DNA of 7,835 bases, taken from Victivallales bacterium. GTDB lineage: Bacteria > Verrucomicrobiota > Lentisphaeria > Oligosphaerales > Oligosphaeraceae. Below the pieces are notes generated by a model that was not told the origin of the DNA, did no database searches, and worked only from the letters and a program-made list of their open reading frames with translations. This document shows, in pieces, positions 1 through 6,165 of the stretch. Position 1 is the stretch's first letter, and every line of letters begins with the position of its first letter. Made by a program: the position numbers and the translations under genes. Location: contig JAFZZD010000088.1 in the NCBI GenBank assembly GCA_017615955.1, forward strand, positions 1 through 7,835, in the 5' to 3' direction.

Positions 1-60
1 GCGCCTCTGCGTTAAAATCTCTGCGCCTCTGCGTTAAAATCTCTGCGCCTCTGCGTTAAA
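1..60. repeat. 22-bp tandem repeat, about 2.7 copies, open at the window edge
   Basis: The repeat begins GCGCCTCTGCGTTAAAA and continues with TCTCT. It occurs exactly at 1-22 and 23-44, and as a 16-nt partial copy at 45-60. The array may extend beyond base 1. A degenerate relative (CTTTGCGTTA) follows at 66-75. Read on the minus strand it lies immediately after the Ntn-hydrolase gene. Similar TTTTAACGCAGAGGCGCAGAG units lie just after dnaA at 6111-6158. The copies are contiguous with no spacers, so this is not a CRISPR array. No function is known to me. Confidence 0.93.
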
Positions 61-72
61 GAGGACTTTGCG

Positions 73-1494
73 TTATTTCATGTCTCTGTTTTTGTGGAAG
101 GCGGCTGCCTTTTCCCAGTTTTGGGCAAAGGTGTCGTTCAGCAGCTTGACTGCCTCGTCCTTGCGGTTCTGGCGCAGCAGTTCCCTTGCCTTGTCAACGG
201 CGGCGTTATGCGCCTGGCGCATTTCCTCCTCGATTTTGAAAGTGTCATCAAGGGAGGTCTTGTACTTGTACTTCCAGAAGCGTTGGAAGACTGCGTCCGC
301 GTATGTGCCGTTGGCGATTGGCTTGGGGAAGTCCGTCAGCGTGATGGGATATGGGATGTAGATGGAGTGCCAGATGTGCCCGCAGGCAATCCAGGCGGTG
401 GTAAGCACCTCTGGAAACTCCTTGTCCAGCACGAAGGTGCTGCCAGATATGGTCCTGTCTCCGCAGAGGCGTATGACATGCTGCATTTCCTTTTCAGTGA
501 ACCTTTTCTTGGCATCCGCTGTGTCGGGGCGGAAACGGCTTGCGATGGCGACGTCCTTTTGCGTGAGAACGCCATTCTTCCTGTATGCATCCAGCATCAG
601 CAGCTTCTGCACGGCAATTTCCCGCCTGAGGCTGTAGGCCATCATGCCAGGCCCGTCCTTGGAGATTGCCCTCATGGGCGGGAAATGCCATTCATTTGCC
701 CTGATGGAGAAGCCGCTCTTGATTTCCTGGTATTCAACGCGATGCAACGCCATTTCCATTACAAATGCCGTGTTGGGGTCTGCCACATACCAGAGGCTGC
801 CGCAGTCGGGCCGGCTATACGCGCCTGCCAATGCCATCTTCTTCAGCAGGGCTACTGCATCCTTTGCATTGTCGCAGCATTCCAGGGCAATGCGCAGCAT
901 CTGCGGCGTGCTCAATCCATACTGGTGCACATCGTCTGTGGTGTCGCCTGCGTTCATTATTATGGCAAGACCCTTTTCATTGACGCCTGAAGCCGGGAAG
1001 AGCGAGCCGTATGCGCCGCAGCCGATGAAGGCGTTCTTGCCAGGCGTCTGGTGGCGATAGACTGCCAACCTGCTGATGGAGGAATCCCTGTTCTTGTGTA
1101 TCATGACGCACTTGGTATCCGTGATGTCAGGCATTGCGGCCCAGCTGGTGCATTCATGCTCCGGCGGCGGTACCTTGTTCTTCACACCATAACAGGACTT
1201 CTTTTCGGAGAATCCTTCGGGCCATCCCATTGCCTGGTCGATCTGCTTGAATTCGTCCAGGATCCATGGAGCGAACTTCTCCAATGCCTCGCGTTGCTTG
1301 ATGAAGCGCATTGCCCATTTTTCTGGCGTGTATTTCTCCGTGCGTTCAATTAGTTCAGGCGGATTGTTCTTCCAGTTGTCCCAGTCTTTCCAGGCGGGGG
1401 CGCAGCTCGTTTCTTTCGTGGACAAAGAGGTGCATCCCTGGAGCAATGCGGTTGCGCAAACTAGCAGAGCTAAAATGAATAATGTCTTTTTCAT
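73..1494 (-). CDS. Ntn-hydrolase lipoprotein (peptidase C69/C45-like)
   Basis: The 473-residue protein is probably an exported amidase or peptidase of the N-terminal-nucleophile superfamily, which cleaves linear amide bonds; the substrate is unknown. Residues 1-21 are a lipoprotein signal (MKK, hydrophobic stretch, lipobox LLQGC with Cys21), so it should be membrane-anchored outside the cytoplasm. About 94 residues then precede the likely nucleophile Cys115 (motif ECTSWAAMPD), followed by IHKNRD at 132-137, the usual Cys...Arg/Asn-Asp arrangement of C45, C69 and choloylglycine hydrolases. The segment AWIACGHIWHSIYIP near 367-381 resembles the C-terminal half of C69 peptidases, and 415-470 is helical and charged. 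ATG at 1494 is preferred over the upstream ATG at 1539, which lies inside era: it gives an intact signal peptide and has AAGGA 8-9 nt upstream. It is the third gene of the ygiQ-era operon, 16 nt after era. Family fold is fairly sure; the exact family is not. Confidence 0.85.
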   Translation of the reverse strand: MKKTLFILALLVCATALLQGCTSLSTKETSCAPAWKDWDNWKNNPPELIERTEKYTPEKWAMRFIKQREALEKFAPWILDEFKQIDQAMGWPEGFSEKKSCYGVKNKVPPPEHECTSWAAMPDITDTKCVMIHKNRDSSISRLAVYRHQTPGKNAFIGCGAYGSLFPASGVNEKGLAIIMNAGDTTDDVHQYGLSTPQMLRIALECCDNAKDAVALLKKMALAGAYSRPDCGSLWYVADPNTAFVMEMALHRVEYQEIKSGFSIRANEWHFPPMRAISKDGPGMMAYSLRREIAVQKLLMLDAYRKNGVLTQKDVAIASRFRPDTADAKKRFTEKEMQHVIRLCGDRTISGSTFVLDKEFPEVLTTAWIACGHIWHSIYIPYPITLTDFPKPIANGTYADAVFQRFWKYKYKTSLDDTFKIEEEMRQAHNAAVDKARELLRQNRKDEAVKLLNDTFAQNWEKAAAFHKNRDMK

Positions 1495-1510
1495 GGTGCG
1501 TTTTTCCTTT

Positions 1511-2437
1511 TTATTTTGTTTCAAGCCCGCATTCAGCAAGGAAGCGCTTGTTTTCGCGCCAGTCCTCCTTTACCTTTATAAATATGCTCAGGTCCACGTG
1601 GGTTTGCACAAAGTCCGCGATGCGCTTGGCGGCGGCGACGCGTATCTCCTTAATGCGCTGTCCGCCATGGCCGAGGATTATGCCGCGATGTCCCTCACGC
1701 TCCACGTACAGCACCGCGCCAATGGAGATCTTGCTGGGCTTCTCCACCCATTTGTCAATGGACACCGCCACGCAATGCGGCACCTCCTGGTTCAACTTCT
1801 CCAGCAGCACTTCCCGTATGAATTCCGCTGCGATGTCCCGCTCATAGACATCGGTGATCTCATCCTCGTCATAGAGGAATGGTCCCTGCGGCAGGTTCTC
1901 CTTCAGCAGAGCCAGCAGCGGCAGCGATTTCTCATGGTCGATGGCCGCAATCTCCAGAATTGGCGCATCGGGCAGGGCGGCATGGTAGAAGTCCTTGCAT
2001 TCAGACACCTGCTCTGGCGTGGCGATGTCCATCTTGTTGACTGCAATTATGACTTTTTTGCCTGACTTCTTTGCGCGGTCCACCGCCAATTGGTCCTCTG
2101 CGCCTGGCTTGCGGGTTGGATCCGCCAGGCATAGCACAATGTCCGCATCCGTCAAAACCCGTTCTATGGAGCGGTCCATTGCCTCGTCGATGGCTATTTT
2201 GCCCTGATGGATGCCAGGCGCGTCCAGGAAGAGGATCTGTGCATCCTTGTCCGTGAAAATGCCCAGCAGATGCTTTCTTGTGGTCTGGGGCTTTGCCGAG
2301 ACAGCGGCTATGTGCCTTTCAAGCAGGGTGTTCAGCAATGTGGACTTGCCAGTGTTGGGGCGCCCCAGCAATGCCACATATCCAGTGCGCCCGAAGCGCA
2401 GGTCCTGTTCAGTGATGATCTTTCCTTGGATTTCCAT
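1511..2437 (-). CDS. era: GTPase Era
   Basis: Era is an essential GTPase that binds the 3' end of 16S rRNA and helps mature the 30S subunit. The 308-residue product has the usual length (about 300). The G motifs are in order: G1 GRPNTGKS 25-32, G2 in KPQTTR 49-54, G3 DAPG 72-75 and G4 NKMD 134-137; the G5 segment is IAAIDH near 163-168. A C-terminal type II KH domain follows, with the RNA-binding loop LGHGG at 255-259, where many Era proteins have IGKGG or IGKNG. The gene overlaps ygiQ by 29 nt (2409-2437) in another frame, so coupled translation is likely. No Shine-Dalgarno lies at normal distance from this ATG: AAGGAAG (2455-2461) is 17 nt away, but it is ideally placed for an in-frame ATT at 2447-2449, which would add four residues. 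Identity is certain; the exact start is less so. Confidence 0.96.
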   Translation of the reverse strand: MEIQGKIITEQDLRFGRTGYVALLGRPNTGKSTLLNTLLERHIAAVSAKPQTTRKHLLGIFTDKDAQILFLDAPGIHQGKIAIDEAMDRSIERVLTDADIVLCLADPTRKPGAEDQLAVDRAKKSGKKVIIAVNKMDIATPEQVSECKDFYHAALPDAPILEIAAIDHEKSLPLLALLKENLPQGPFLYDEDEITDVYERDIAAEFIREVLLEKLNQEVPHCVAVSIDKWVEKPSKISIGAVLYVEREGHRGIILGHGGQRIKEIRVAAAKRIADFVQTHVDLSIFIKVKEDWRENKRFLAECGLETK

Positions 2438-4187
2438 ACTTGTGTGAATGTTGTCTTCCTTGTGTGTTGTTATTGTGATTGTTATGTCCGTCGTTGTTAT
2501 TCCAGAAAATCGCCTTGTGCTGGTCCTCCCGTTCCCGGTCCGTCTTGGGAATGTGGATTGGATTGAACGAAGTGTCAATTCCAGCGTAGAACATGGCGGT
2601 GGCCACTGTGCCTGGCGTGGGGATGAAGCACTGGCACTGCTGCGGCTGCCAGCCCTGGCTGCGGAACCACTGGGCCACCTTCTTCATGTCCCCAATCTCA
2701 CAGCCTGGCAATGCGCTCATTATATAAGGTACTATGTATTGCTCCTTGCCGTGTTTTCTTGAGGCCTCCGCGAAAATGCGGCAGAACTTCTCGAAAAGCT
2801 CGAAGTCTGGCTTGCGTATGATGCGCAGTACCTTGGGTGTGATGTGCTCTGGCGCCAGTTTCAGATGACCAGCCGTGAATTCAGCGGCCAAAATGTCAAT
2901 GAACTGGGGTTCCTTCAGCGCAGCGTCATGCCTGATGCCGCTGGCAATGCCGACATTGCGCACACCAGGGATACGCTTCAGGCTGCGGAGCATGTTCAGA
3001 TACTCCACCTGGTTCAGAACAAGATAGGGGCAGACCTGCGGCGCAAGGCAGCTGCTTCTGCGGCAACCCTTGGCGTCCGTCTTGCAATATGCACCCCAGA
3101 GATTCGCGGTTGGCCCGCCCACGTCCGATATGCTTCCTTTCCAGTCGCGCATCGCCGTCATCCTGCGTGTCTCGTCCTGCAGGGACTTTGCGCTGCGGGA
3201 TGTAAGATGCCGCCCCTGATGCAGCGCAATGGAGCAGAATGCGCAGCCGCCACCGCAACCGCGAACCGCGGTCATGCTCCACTTCACCGTGTCCAGAGCG
3301 GGAATGTGCTCCTTGTATGAAGGATGTGGTTTGCGCGTGAAGGGCAGGGCGTATATGGCGTCCATTTCCTCCGTGGTCATGGTGGGTTGCGGCGGTGCCA
3401 TTACGACATAGCGGTTGCCATGCTGCTGCGCCAGGTTTGCCGTTCCAGTGTGCACGTGCTGCTCCATGGCGAGCGTCGCCTTCATCAGCTCCTTCTTGTC
3501 CAGAAGTATGCTTTCGTATGAAGGCAGCAATTCCGCGTTTTCCGCCGTGTCGTCAATCCATGCGGTGCCAGGTATGCCCTTTGTGGGTTGATTTTGGTCA
3601 AGTCTTTTTGCTAGTTCAACTATCGGCCGTTCTCCCATTCCATATATAAGTAGGTCGGCCTTGCTGTCGAAGAGAATAGAGCGGCGCAGGCTGTCCGTCC
3701 AGAAATCATAGTGCGCGGCTCTTCGCAGGGAGGCCTCGATGCCGCCGATGACAGTGAACAAGCCAGGGAATGCGGATCGCACCAGGTTGGTATATACGAT
3801 GCAGGCCCTGTTGGGGCGGGCACCAGCTTTGCCGCCTGGCGTATATGCGTCTTCATGCCGTTTTTTGCGGAACGCGGTGTAGTGCGCCAGCATGGAATCC
3901 AGGCATCCAGCGCCTATGCCGCAGAACAGGCGTGGCCTGCCCATGCAGGTTATGTCGTCCTTTGTGTCCCATCGTGGCTGGGAAACCATTCCCACCTTGT
4001 AGCCGGCGGCCTCCAGCACCCGTCCCAGCAGAGGGAGGCCGAAGGATGGGTGGTCGATGTATGCGTCTCCGCAGACCAGAAGGATGTCCAGTTCCTTCCA
4101 GCCCCGTGCCAGCATGTCTGCCTTGCAAGTTGGCAGGAAGAGGCGTGTGTCCTGTTGTTGCCTGTTTATGTCTTGTTTATTAGCCAT
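2409..4187 (-). CDS. ygiQ: YgiQ family radical SAM protein (UPF0313)
   Basis: This 592-residue protein belongs to the YgiQ/UPF0313 radical SAM family, widespread but of unknown reaction. The N-terminal domain (about 30-300) carries the family sequence DAYIDHPSFGLPLLGRVLE (41-59). The 4Fe-4S cluster motif is Cys311-x3-Cys315-x2-Cys318 in GCGGGCAFCSI, followed by HQGR 323-326 and SDVGGPTANLWG 354-365, all typical of the family. FIPTPGTVATAM (521-532) leads into the C-terminal domain, but this stops early: where homologues continue with a conserved helical segment, here residues 563-583 form an Asn/His-rich tail (NNNDGHNNHNNN). E. coli YgiQ is longer (about 739 residues). The ATG at 4187 has AAGG 5 nt upstream and a good promoter about 25-50 nt ahead. 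It is the first gene of the ygiQ-era-hydrolase operon, and its end contains the era start. Family assignment is secure. Confidence 0.95.
   Translation of the reverse strand: MANKQDINRQQQDTRLFLPTCKADMLARGWKELDILLVCGDAYIDHPSFGLPLLGRVLEAAGYKVGMVSQPRWDTKDDITCMGRPRLFCGIGAGCLDSMLAHYTAFRKKRHEDAYTPGGKAGARPNRACIVYTNLVRSAFPGLFTVIGGIEASLRRAAHYDFWTDSLRRSILFDSKADLLIYGMGERPIVELAKRLDQNQPTKGIPGTAWIDDTAENAELLPSYESILLDKKELMKATLAMEQHVHTGTANLAQQHGNRYVVMAPPQPTMTTEEMDAIYALPFTRKPHPSYKEHIPALDTVKWSMTAVRGCGGGCAFCSIALHQGRHLTSRSAKSLQDETRRMTAMRDWKGSISDVGGPTANLWGAYCKTDAKGCRRSSCLAPQVCPYLVLNQVEYLNMLRSLKRIPGVRNVGIASGIRHDAALKEPQFIDILAAEFTAGHLKLAPEHITPKVLRIIRKPDFELFEKFCRIFAEASRKHGKEQYIVPYIMSALPGCEIGDMKKVAQWFRSQGWQPQQCQCFIPTPGTVATAMFYAGIDTSFNPIHIPKTDREREDQHKAIFWNNNDGHNNHNNNTQGRQHSHKYGNPRKDHH
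2438..2501 (-). other. A/C-rich tract: ygiQ tail and upstream part of the era initiation region
   Basis: On the coding strand roughly four fifths of these 64 bases are A or C, mostly AAC, AAT, CAC and ACA triplets. In the ygiQ frame it encodes the Asn/His-rich tail. In the era frame it lies just upstream of the era ATG and contains AAGGAAG. An mRNA of this composition should be nearly unstructured, which would favour ribosome access or re-initiation at era. The composition is seen directly; the translational role is inference. Confidence 0.6.
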
Positions 4188-4212
4188 TGAGCCTTGTTTT
4201 TAGGATGCTGGG

Positions 4213-4240
4213 ATTATATATTCCAGTTCTGCTATTTCAA
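4213..4240 (-). promoter_or_regulatory. Sigma70-like promoter of the ygiQ-era-hydrolase operon
   Basis: Read on the minus strand there is a -35 element TTGAAA (4240-4235; 5 of 6 to TTGACA), a 16-bp spacer, and a perfect -10 TATAAT (4218-4213). Transcription would begin near 4206, giving a leader of about 19 nt that contains the AAGG Shine-Dalgarno sequence of ygiQ. This is the best promoter match I found in the intergenic regions. The -35 hexamer sits inside an inverted repeat (4226-4248), suggesting repression of the operon. Confidence 0.7.
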
Positions 4241-4248
4241 GTCAGAAC
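4226..4248. promoter_or_regulatory. Palindromic candidate operator over the ygiQ -35 element
   Basis: GTTCTG (4226-4231) and CAGAAC (4243-4248) are perfect 6-bp inverted arms around an 11-bp centre that includes the -35 hexamer. This is the size and place expected for a dimeric repressor site. It loosely recalls CTG-N10-CAG of enterobacterial LexA, but the spacing is CTG-N11-CAG, so no regulator is assigned. Confidence 0.45.
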
Positions 4249-4282
4249 AGGCTTAAAAAAACTCCTGGTTGCGAAATATTGT

Positions 4283-4345
4283 TATGCGAAAAAGAATATG
4301 CTAATTTTTATAGCATAAAAATCGTAACTATGCGTAATTATATGC
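4283..4345. repeat. Cluster of five TATGC elements in the dnaA upstream region
   Basis: TATGC occurs at 4283-4287, 4297-4301, 4329-4333 and 4341-4345 on the plus strand and at 4313-4317 on the minus strand. Successive starts are 14, 16, 16 and 12 bp apart, inside AT-rich DNA. Extended forms include TTATGCGAA, ATATGCTAA and CTATGCGTA. Members two and three form a perfect inverted repeat. The regular spacing suggests cooperative binding by one protein, possibly this organism's DnaA; that is inference. Confidence 0.45.
4297..4317. repeat. Perfect 7-bp inverted repeat, 7-nt loop
   Basis: TATGCTA (4297-4303) and TAGCATA (4311-4317) are exact reverse complements around ATTTTTA. It is not followed by a T-run and no gene ends nearby, so a protein-binding site is more likely than a terminator. 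Confidence 0.6.
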
Positions 4346-4476
4346 AGTTAGCCGTTTTTGAATGGAAAATAAACTGTTTCGGCTTGAAAAAAGCATTAAA
4401 AATGCCTTTGGAAAAATGATGGCTGAAAAATGTTAGCTTTAAATGGCGTAAGCAAGGAGAAAATAGCATGGGTTAG

Positions 4477-4518
4477 AATTATTGGAAAATAATTTTTTCG
4501 AAAAAGATGATTTTTCCA
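4477..4518. repeat. Overlapping AT-rich inverted repeats
   Basis: Three structures overlap. AATTATT (4477-4483) pairs with AATAATT (4488-4494) around GGAA. TTTTTCGAAAAA (4494-4505) is a perfect 12-bp palindrome. TGGAAAA (4483-4489) pairs with TTTTCCA (4512-4518) around it. They end just upstream of the candidate dnaA -35. Possible roles are an operator, an easily melted segment or a cruciform. Chance symmetry is a real possibility in DNA this AT-rich. Confidence 0.4.
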
Positions 4519-4519
4519 T

Positions 4520-4548
4520 TTGCGTAGTTTGGAAATGGCGTTTAAAAT
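4520..4548 (+). promoter_or_regulatory. Candidate dnaA promoter
   Basis: TTGCGT (4520-4525; 3 of 6 to TTGACA), a 17-bp spacer and TAAAAT (4543-4548; 5 of 6 to TATAAT). A start near 4555 would give a leader of about 158 nt, and it coincides with the change from AT-rich to more balanced sequence. The weak -35 makes this tentative; other promoters closer to the gene are possible. Confidence 0.35.
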
Positions 4549-4712
4549 AAGCCCCGTTCTTTTGGAGAGGTAGTCTCAAGGCTGGCGCGGAATGCGCAAT
4601 GCGAACATACGAGAAGCATTCTGCTTTCCAGTTGCGGGATTTCCTCGAAGGCACTATGCATTGAGGCGGTGCCCCAGAGAGTATTTAACTGATCAATGAC
4701 TTTTTTATATAT

Positions 4713-6107
4713 ATGACGGATTTGAAGGATATTTGGACCAGGGCGAAAGCCTATCTCCGTGGCCAGGTTGATACTGGCCAGTTCGAGATGTGGATAGCCA
4801 CGCTGCAGCCATTGGGCATAGAGGAGCATAGGGTGACTCTTGGAGTGCTCAATGAAATGTGCGCGATTTGGATGGGCAACAATTTCAAGGATGTCATCGA
4901 AGAGGCCTTGAACATTGCGACTGGAGAGGTATATGATGTGCTCTTCCAGGTGATGCCTGACGCAAAGAAAACAGCTGTCGATGGCACTGCGCCCACAGTG
5001 AGCATAAGGCGCAAGGTGGCTTCTAAAGCGGAAATTGCACCAGTTTCAGTCGCAAAGCCCACAAAGCTGGATGAAGAAGGCAGCCTGGTGACTTTGGACA
5101 GGCGCTTCACTTTCGATGAATTTGTTGTCGGCGACTGCAACCGCATAGCTTACGCGGTCAGCAATGCCGTGGCGGAAAAGCCAGGCTCGCAATACAATCC
5201 ATATTTCATCTACAGCGGCACTGGCATGGGAAAGACACATCTGTTGCAGGCGATCGCCCAGGAGGTGCTGCGCCGCACTCCATCGGCCAAGGTGATGTAT
5301 GTCACCAGCGAGGAAATGCTTAACCAATATGTGGATGCCATGTCCCACAACCAATCCATGACATTCCGCCACAAGTACCGCAGTCTGGATGTGCTTCTCA
5401 TAGATGATGTGCAGTTCCTGGGCACTACGCAGAAATTCCAGGAGGAATTCTTCCATACCTTCAATGCGTTGTACAATGCCCACAAGCAGATTGTAATGAC
5501 CTCGGACAGGCCGCCACAGGAAATAAATGGCCTGGAGAAGCGCCTGGTTTCACGCTTCGAATGTGGTTTTACGGCGGAGATACAGCAGCCTGACCTGGAG
5601 ACGCGCATCGCCATCATCCACAAGAAGCAGGAGCATCAGGAATACAAGCTGGACGAGGCGGTTATTCGCTTTGTGGCAGAGCATTGCCGCTCCAGCATCC
5701 GCCGCCTTGAAAGCAGCGTGTTCAGGCTGGTGTCAACGGCCTCGATGCTGCAAATCGATATAAATGTCAAGTCCGCCGAAAAGATATTGGCTGACGTTAT
5801 GTCGGAGGAAACTGAATCATCCATCACCGTGGACAGCATTCAGAAGACCGTCGCCGAGCACTATGACCTGCGCGTCTCTGACATAACCGGGCCGCGCCGT
5901 CTTGCGAATATCGCCACTCCCAGGCAGATTGCCATGTACCTTTCCCGCAAGATGACCGAACTTTCAGCCGCCAGTGTTGCGGAGAGATTCTCCAGAAACC
6001 ATGCCACTGTGGTTCATGCCGTTCAAACTATCGAGGCAAAACTGGAAAAAAGCGAAGACTTCAGGCGCGAAATCGAACAAATCAAACGCAAACTGGTAAA
6101 AGCCTGA
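4713..6107 (+). CDS. dnaA: Chromosomal replication initiator DnaA
   Basis: DnaA binds origin boxes and, as an ATP-bound oligomer, melts the origin and loads helicase. The 464 residues match the family (E. coli 467). Domain I is about 1-80 (FEMWIATLQPL 24-34), with a short linker 85-125. AAA+ domain: Walker A SGTGMGKT 168-175, Walker B LLIDDVQF 228-235, sensor 1 in MTSDRPPQE 262-270, Arg281 in RLVSRFECG as the likely arginine finger, Arg330 in SIRRLES as the likely sensor 2. Domain IV ends with the helix-turn-helix signature AERFSRNHATVVHAV (423-437). At the box-contact motif, RDHTT of E. coli is RNHAT here (428-432). Upstream sequence has no Shine-Dalgarno, only TTTTTTATATAT, yet this ATG gives the expected N-terminus. 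The gene ends in tandem stops TGA TAA. The next gene is not dnaN, so this may not sit at a classical dnaA-dnaN origin. Confidence 0.97.
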   Translation: MTDLKDIWTRAKAYLRGQVDTGQFEMWIATLQPLGIEEHRVTLGVLNEMCAIWMGNNFKDVIEEALNIATGEVYDVLFQVMPDAKKTAVDGTAPTVSIRRKVASKAEIAPVSVAKPTKLDEEGSLVTLDRRFTFDEFVVGDCNRIAYAVSNAVAEKPGSQYNPYFIYSGTGMGKTHLLQAIAQEVLRRTPSAKVMYVTSEEMLNQYVDAMSHNQSMTFRHKYRSLDVLLIDDVQFLGTTQKFQEEFFHTFNALYNAHKQIVMTSDRPPQEINGLEKRLVSRFECGFTAEIQQPDLETRIAIIHKKQEHQEYKLDEAVIRFVAEHCRSSIRRLESSVFRLVSTASMLQIDINVKSAEKILADVMSEETESSITVDSIQKTVAEHYDLRVSDITGPRRLANIATPRQIAMYLSRKMTELSAASVAERFSRNHATVVHAVQTIEAKLEKSEDFRREIEQIKRKLVKA

Positions 6108-6110
6108 TAA

Positions 6111-6158
6111 GAGGCGCAGAGTTTTTTAACGCAGAGGCGCAGAGGCGCAGAGTTTTTA
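6111..6158 (+). repeat. Gene-end repeat after dnaA (GCAGAGGC family)
   Basis: It starts directly after the tandem stop codons of dnaA. GAGGCGCAGAG is followed by a T-run, then TTTTAACGCAGAGGCGCAGAGG with an 8-bp period (CGCAGAGG), then another T-run. It is the reverse complement of the array at 1-60, so both copies have the same orientation relative to the gene whose 3' end they follow. There is no strong hairpin, so classical terminator function is unlikely. Confidence 0.85.
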
Positions 6159-6165
6159 GGAAGAG

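Larger units (their letters stand above)
4188..4712. other. Divergent AT-rich intergenic region (525 bp) between ygiQ and dnaA
   Basis: There is no credible gene here. About 4200-4550 is clearly AT-rich with many A and T runs; 4555-4690 is closer to the composition of the coding sequence and probably forms the dnaA leader. It holds the ygiQ promoter and a palindrome (4213-4248), a cluster of TATGC elements (4283-4345), inverted repeats at 4297-4317, 4394-4406, 4477-4494 and 4483-4518, and a candidate dnaA promoter at 4520-4548. Being AT-rich and next to dnaA, it could be part of a replication origin, but I found no TTATCCACA-type box in it and no dnaN, gidA or rpmH nearby. Confidence 0.8.

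Noticed and set aside
1..60. CRISPR array
   Set aside because: The copies are directly contiguous with no unique spacers, and no cas gene is present.
94..990. 298-codon open frame on the plus strand opposite the Ntn-hydrolase gene
   Set aside because: It is antisense to a gene with clear signal peptide and catalytic motifs, has no Shine-Dalgarno and shows no recognisable domain.
1247..2065. 272-codon open frame on the plus strand across the era-hydrolase junction
   Set aside because: It runs antisense through two well-supported genes and has no recognisable motif.
4394..4406. GCATT-AAA-AATGC small hairpin as a terminator
   Set aside because: No gene is transcribed into this point from either side; the stem is only 5 bp in AT-rich DNA.
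4188..4712. Firm call of a replication origin
   Set aside because: AT-richness and closeness to dnaA are suggestive, but there are no canonical boxes and no dnaN or other usual origin neighbours in view.
4789..4797. TGTGGATAG, 8 of 9 match to a canonical DnaA box
   Set aside because: It lies inside dnaA and encodes the conserved Met-Trp-Ile of domain I, so the match is explained by protein coding.
4439..4829. Two small minus-strand open frames (71 and 95 codons) in the dnaA leader and start
   Set aside because: Composition is not protein-like, one overlaps the dnaA coding start, and neither has a convincing ribosome site.
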